From Embiotoca jacksoni (Eukaryota; Chordata; Actinopteri; Embiotocidae): a stretch of 64,000 nucleotides of DNA. The stretch lies in contig JAKOON010000039.1 in the NCBI GenBank assembly GCA_022577435.1, positions 1,460,501 through 1,524,500 of the forward strand. Direction: 5' to 3'. Shown here piece by piece: positions 61,493 through 64,000 of the stretch (position 1 is its first letter; the number at the start of each line of letters is the position of its first letter). The position numbers were made by a program, and so were the translations under genes. The notes under the pieces are model-generated. The model worked only from the letters and a program-made list of their open reading frames with translations. It did no database searches and had not been told where the DNA came from.

Positions 61493-62947
61493 CAGAGTGG
61501 TGCAAAAAAAGTTTGCGAACCCTTTAAAATGTTCAATATTCCTGCATAAATATGATCTTAAATGCCATCAGATTTTTGCACAAGTACTAAAATTTGATAA
61601 AAACAAACCAGTTAAACTCTGTGCGCAGAAAACTATGTGAACCTTTGCTTCCAGTATCTGGTTTCCCCCGCTTGTGCAGCAACATCAACTACATTTTTCT
61701 GGTAACTGTTTATCAGTCCGGCACATCAGCATTGGAGGCATTTTTTTGTTTATCCCATTCATCTGCAGAGAGCAGCTTAAACTCTGGGATGATTGTGGGT
61801 TACCTCACGTGAACCGCTTGCTTTAGGTCCTTCCACAACCTTTCTCGTCAATTAATGTCAGGACTTTGACTCGGCCATTCACTTTTCTTTTTTTTTGTTT
61901 TAACCATTCCTTGGTAGAATGTCTTGTGAGCTTAGGGTTGTTTTCTGACTTAATGACCCACTTTCTCTTGCCATTCACTTCATGAACAGATGTCCTGACA
62001 TTTCCTTTAGACTTCACTGGTATGATTCAGAATTCCTTCAATGACAGCAGGGTGCTCTGGCCTAGATGCAGGAAACGGGCACAAACCATGATCCTCTCTG
62101 TATTGTATTTAACTGTGTGGGTTAGTATGCGCCCCGTGTAGCCAACCGTATTATTGGATTGCTGATAAATTGGCACCCATTGAGCACTACAGCCTTGTTG
62201 AGTAGGTTACTTGGCAATGTAAAGAACTTTTAGAAGGAAGTCACAACACCTTGTTTCACAGATGGAATCGGGTTGTTTTGCTGGAACGCAGTGTTCCCCA
62301 AACATAACATTTCTCATTTAAACCAAAAAGTTATTATTCTTTTTGTTCAGAAAACATTTCTGCCAGTCTGTATTTTTCTACATCTGCAGACGGGCAGCGA
62401 TGTTCTGTTTGGAGAGAAGTGGCTTTCTACCTGCCACCCTGACACGCACATCTCTGTTGTTCATCGTTTTCCTGACGATGGACTCATAAACATTAACATT
62501 GCTGATTTGGGAGAGGCGTCCAGCTGCTCTGAAGTTACCCTGGGTTCCTTTGAGACATTGTAGAATATGACATGCCTTCTCCTTGGACTGATCTTTCTTG
62601 GTCTCATTAAAAACTATTTTCGAACCTCCTCAATAAAATGCGTTCCTGCCATGGTAGACTTCTACAAACATGTTGTGAAGCTGGGATTTTGATAGAGCCC
62701 TGTAAAACAGGATTCCCACTCACCTGATTGCCAGCACAAGTTTCACATACTTTTGCCTCTGACAGATATGTAGCAGTGGATCCTTTTCTTAAAAGAATAA
62801 GTCTCATATTTTTGTCTCAATTGTCTAATTTGGTTTTCTTTTTGTTCTTTTAGGACTCATAATGTACATGTAAAATTATGTTTTAGGTCATTTTTATGCA
62901 GAATTATAAGAAATTCTGAAGGGTTCACAAACGTTCAAGCACCATAT
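61493..62947 (-). mobile_element. Degenerate Tc1-like DNA transposon with long terminal inverted repeats
   Basis: The two ends are inverted copies: left GTTTGCGAACCCTTTAAAAT matches the complement of the right end, GTTTGTGAACCCTTCAGAAT. Both continue into TTC-TGCATAAA-ATGA-CT-AAA. Internal TIR parts also agree (TATGTGAACCTTTGC near 61635; complement AAAAGTATGTGAAACTTGTG near 62740). The long inverted ends and minus-strand transposase remnants identify the Tc1 group of Tc1/mariner elements as found in many fish. The total length of about 1.45 kb is shorter than the roughly 1.6 kb I would expect. A TA lies just inside the right boundary; no clean left TA is visible. Confidence 0.92.
61823..62750 (-). 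pseudogene. Dead Tc1-like transposase
   Basis: On the minus strand, 61823-62017 reads VRTSVHEVNGKRKWVI then KSENNPKLTRHSTKEWLK, the region around the second catalytic Asp of Tc1 transposases (usually a QDNDPKHT-type motif). Here the Asp position is Glu. After a frame change, 61848-61880 reads EWPSQSPDIN and then stops, where the family has EWPSQSPDLNPIE. Further upstream, near 62260-62345, LFGLNEKCYVW recalls the middle of the catalytic domain but follows two stop codons. Multiple frameshifts and stops make this copy inactive. An active transposase would cut and paste the element at TA sites. Confidence 0.85.
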
Positions 62948-64000
62948 TATTCAATCAGACCTACAGTTGATGCCCATATTTTGATACTGGACTTTTGGAT
63001 ATGTCCTGCATTCATTTTTCAAATATGTTCTGCCATGAAAGAGTACAAAATAAATAATGACATAAAAGATGCATTCTTCTTTCGTGTCTTTTCATTTTTT
63101 TTGTGGCCGATTTCTTTTTTTTATGCAACAAGTTGTCTTTTGTGACACCGCTGCAGCTGAACCTTTGCTGTTTCATAAGTACGTGTGGGCCTGGTACTTG
63201 TATGTGCATGATTCAATCAGTCATATAATTTATTAATTAGCTGCTATTCCACTACAGCTTTGTTTGTTCGCTCAGTTTTGAGTATTTATATCCGAAAAGC
63301 TCAGCGTTGTGTCTTTGCAGAAATCATCGGATGAGAAGACAAGAGTGGTTGTTGTTGGATTTCCATCATACATGCATCCATGTGGACTGGAATATTAACA
63401 GTAGTGTACAGTATAAACACACTGACGTATAACATTATGAGATAAGTAATTGTTTGAGATTGAGGCTGCATTTATATCAGATCATCTCTCCAGCAGTCCA
63501 GTTTAACGTTTGTGATATTAATCAGTCATGGATTTTTGGTCTCCATTCAAATCCTTTTTTGATGACCCCTTGACTTTTCTTCTGCAACACTACCATTTGT
63601 TGACATTGTCCACAATGAGTGCGTGCTGAAATGTTGAGCAGATTGTCATGGAACTCGCAGAGCACCTTCTTCGGGGTTATGCCGGTACATCTCGCAGTGG
63701 TGCAGTTTTGAAAATGTTGACCAGTTGCAGGGCACATTTCTTTACCATAAATATGCTCCATAATATCTCACCAAGATCCATCACATGTTTGGTCTTTTGC
63801 TCCGTAGTGCTCCATAGGTAAAGAGTCTGCAAATGATTCAAATATTCCGACATATTCCTCAAAATATACCCACTAGAAATAGTGTTCTTTTCATCACCAT
63901 CAAGACAAGTTTACATTTTATTTATATACAGTAATATATATTAATATTATATTTGGGTTTTTTTTATATGAAAATGAGTTTCTGACTAAATTGATAGCCG
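62948..64000. other. AT-rich single-copy DNA, no gene seen
   Basis: No recognised repeat, exon or RNA gene up to the window edge. The 61-79 codon minus-strand frames at 63.5-63.9 kb have no known family. Confidence 0.4.

Noticed and set aside
1..64000. CRISPR array, operons or prophage
   Set aside because: No regularly spaced direct repeats, no ribosome-binding/operon structure, and the repeats present are of vertebrate type.
1..64000. Known vertebrate microRNA or spliceosomal/ribosomal RNA gene
   Set aside because: Looking for familiar mature sequences (let-7, miR-9, miR-124, miR-137, miR-10 and similar) and U6/5S starts by eye found none. A covariance-model scan would be needed to exclude others.

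Overview
This 64 kb window looks like non-coding DNA from a ray-finned (teleost) fish, either a gene desert or the inside of one or more very long introns. The evidence is AT-rich single-copy sequence without long open frames, dense (CA)n, (ATT)n and homopolymer tracts, CpG that is not strongly depleted, and dispersed repeats of types I know from fish: a decayed Tc1-like transposon with long inverted ends, a tRNA-headed SINE ending in a GGATAAAAG-type tail, and a copy of the common fish GGCGGCATGGTGG repeat. No bacterial or viral gene organisation is visible, and I see no convincing complete protein-coding gene. The longest ATG-started frames (190-219 codons) are low-complexity, span homopolymer runs or are open on both strands.

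Layout. 1-13 kb: AT-rich single-copy DNA with an old repeat near 0.8-1.0 kb, an A23 tract, a C18/(CA)n tract, a (CA)19 microsatellite and a possible SINE fragment at 9.5 kb. 13.1 kb: remnant of an old DNA-transposon end. 14-33 kb: AT-rich blocks (14.3, 16.3, 18.4, 22.9-23.4, 28.9-29.3 and 31.6-32.0 kb) rich in homeodomain, octamer and SOX-type cores that read like vertebrate conserved non-coding elements. They are interrupted by two members of one dispersed repeat family (20.1 and 29.5 kb) and a CpG-rich patch at 26.9-27.4 kb. 35-46 kb: poly-G tracts, a third copy of the same repeat (38.4 kb), the SINE (39.5 kb), a possible isolated exon (36.4 kb) and a marked CpG cluster at 43.5-43.8 kb. 46-56 kb: more CpG-rich patches, a pair of CCAAT motifs, a short zinc-finger-like reading frame (47.1 kb), a purine-rich tract (52.4-52.8 kb) and simple repeats. 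56-61.5 kb: single-copy DNA with another enhancer-like block at 59.9-60.4 kb and an A34 tract. 61.5-62.9 kb: the Tc1-like element, with its dead transposase on the minus strand.

The window is best read as regulatory or intronic DNA containing mobile-element fossils. The enhancer-like calls rest on motif content and low repeat content only, because conservation cannot be seen in a single sequence. The exon-like calls rest on splice-site consensus plus an open frame and are weak. I found no previously undescribed system that I can defend. The most useful leads are the three-copy repeat family, the 36.4 kb and 47.1 kb coding-like segments, and the CpG clusters.
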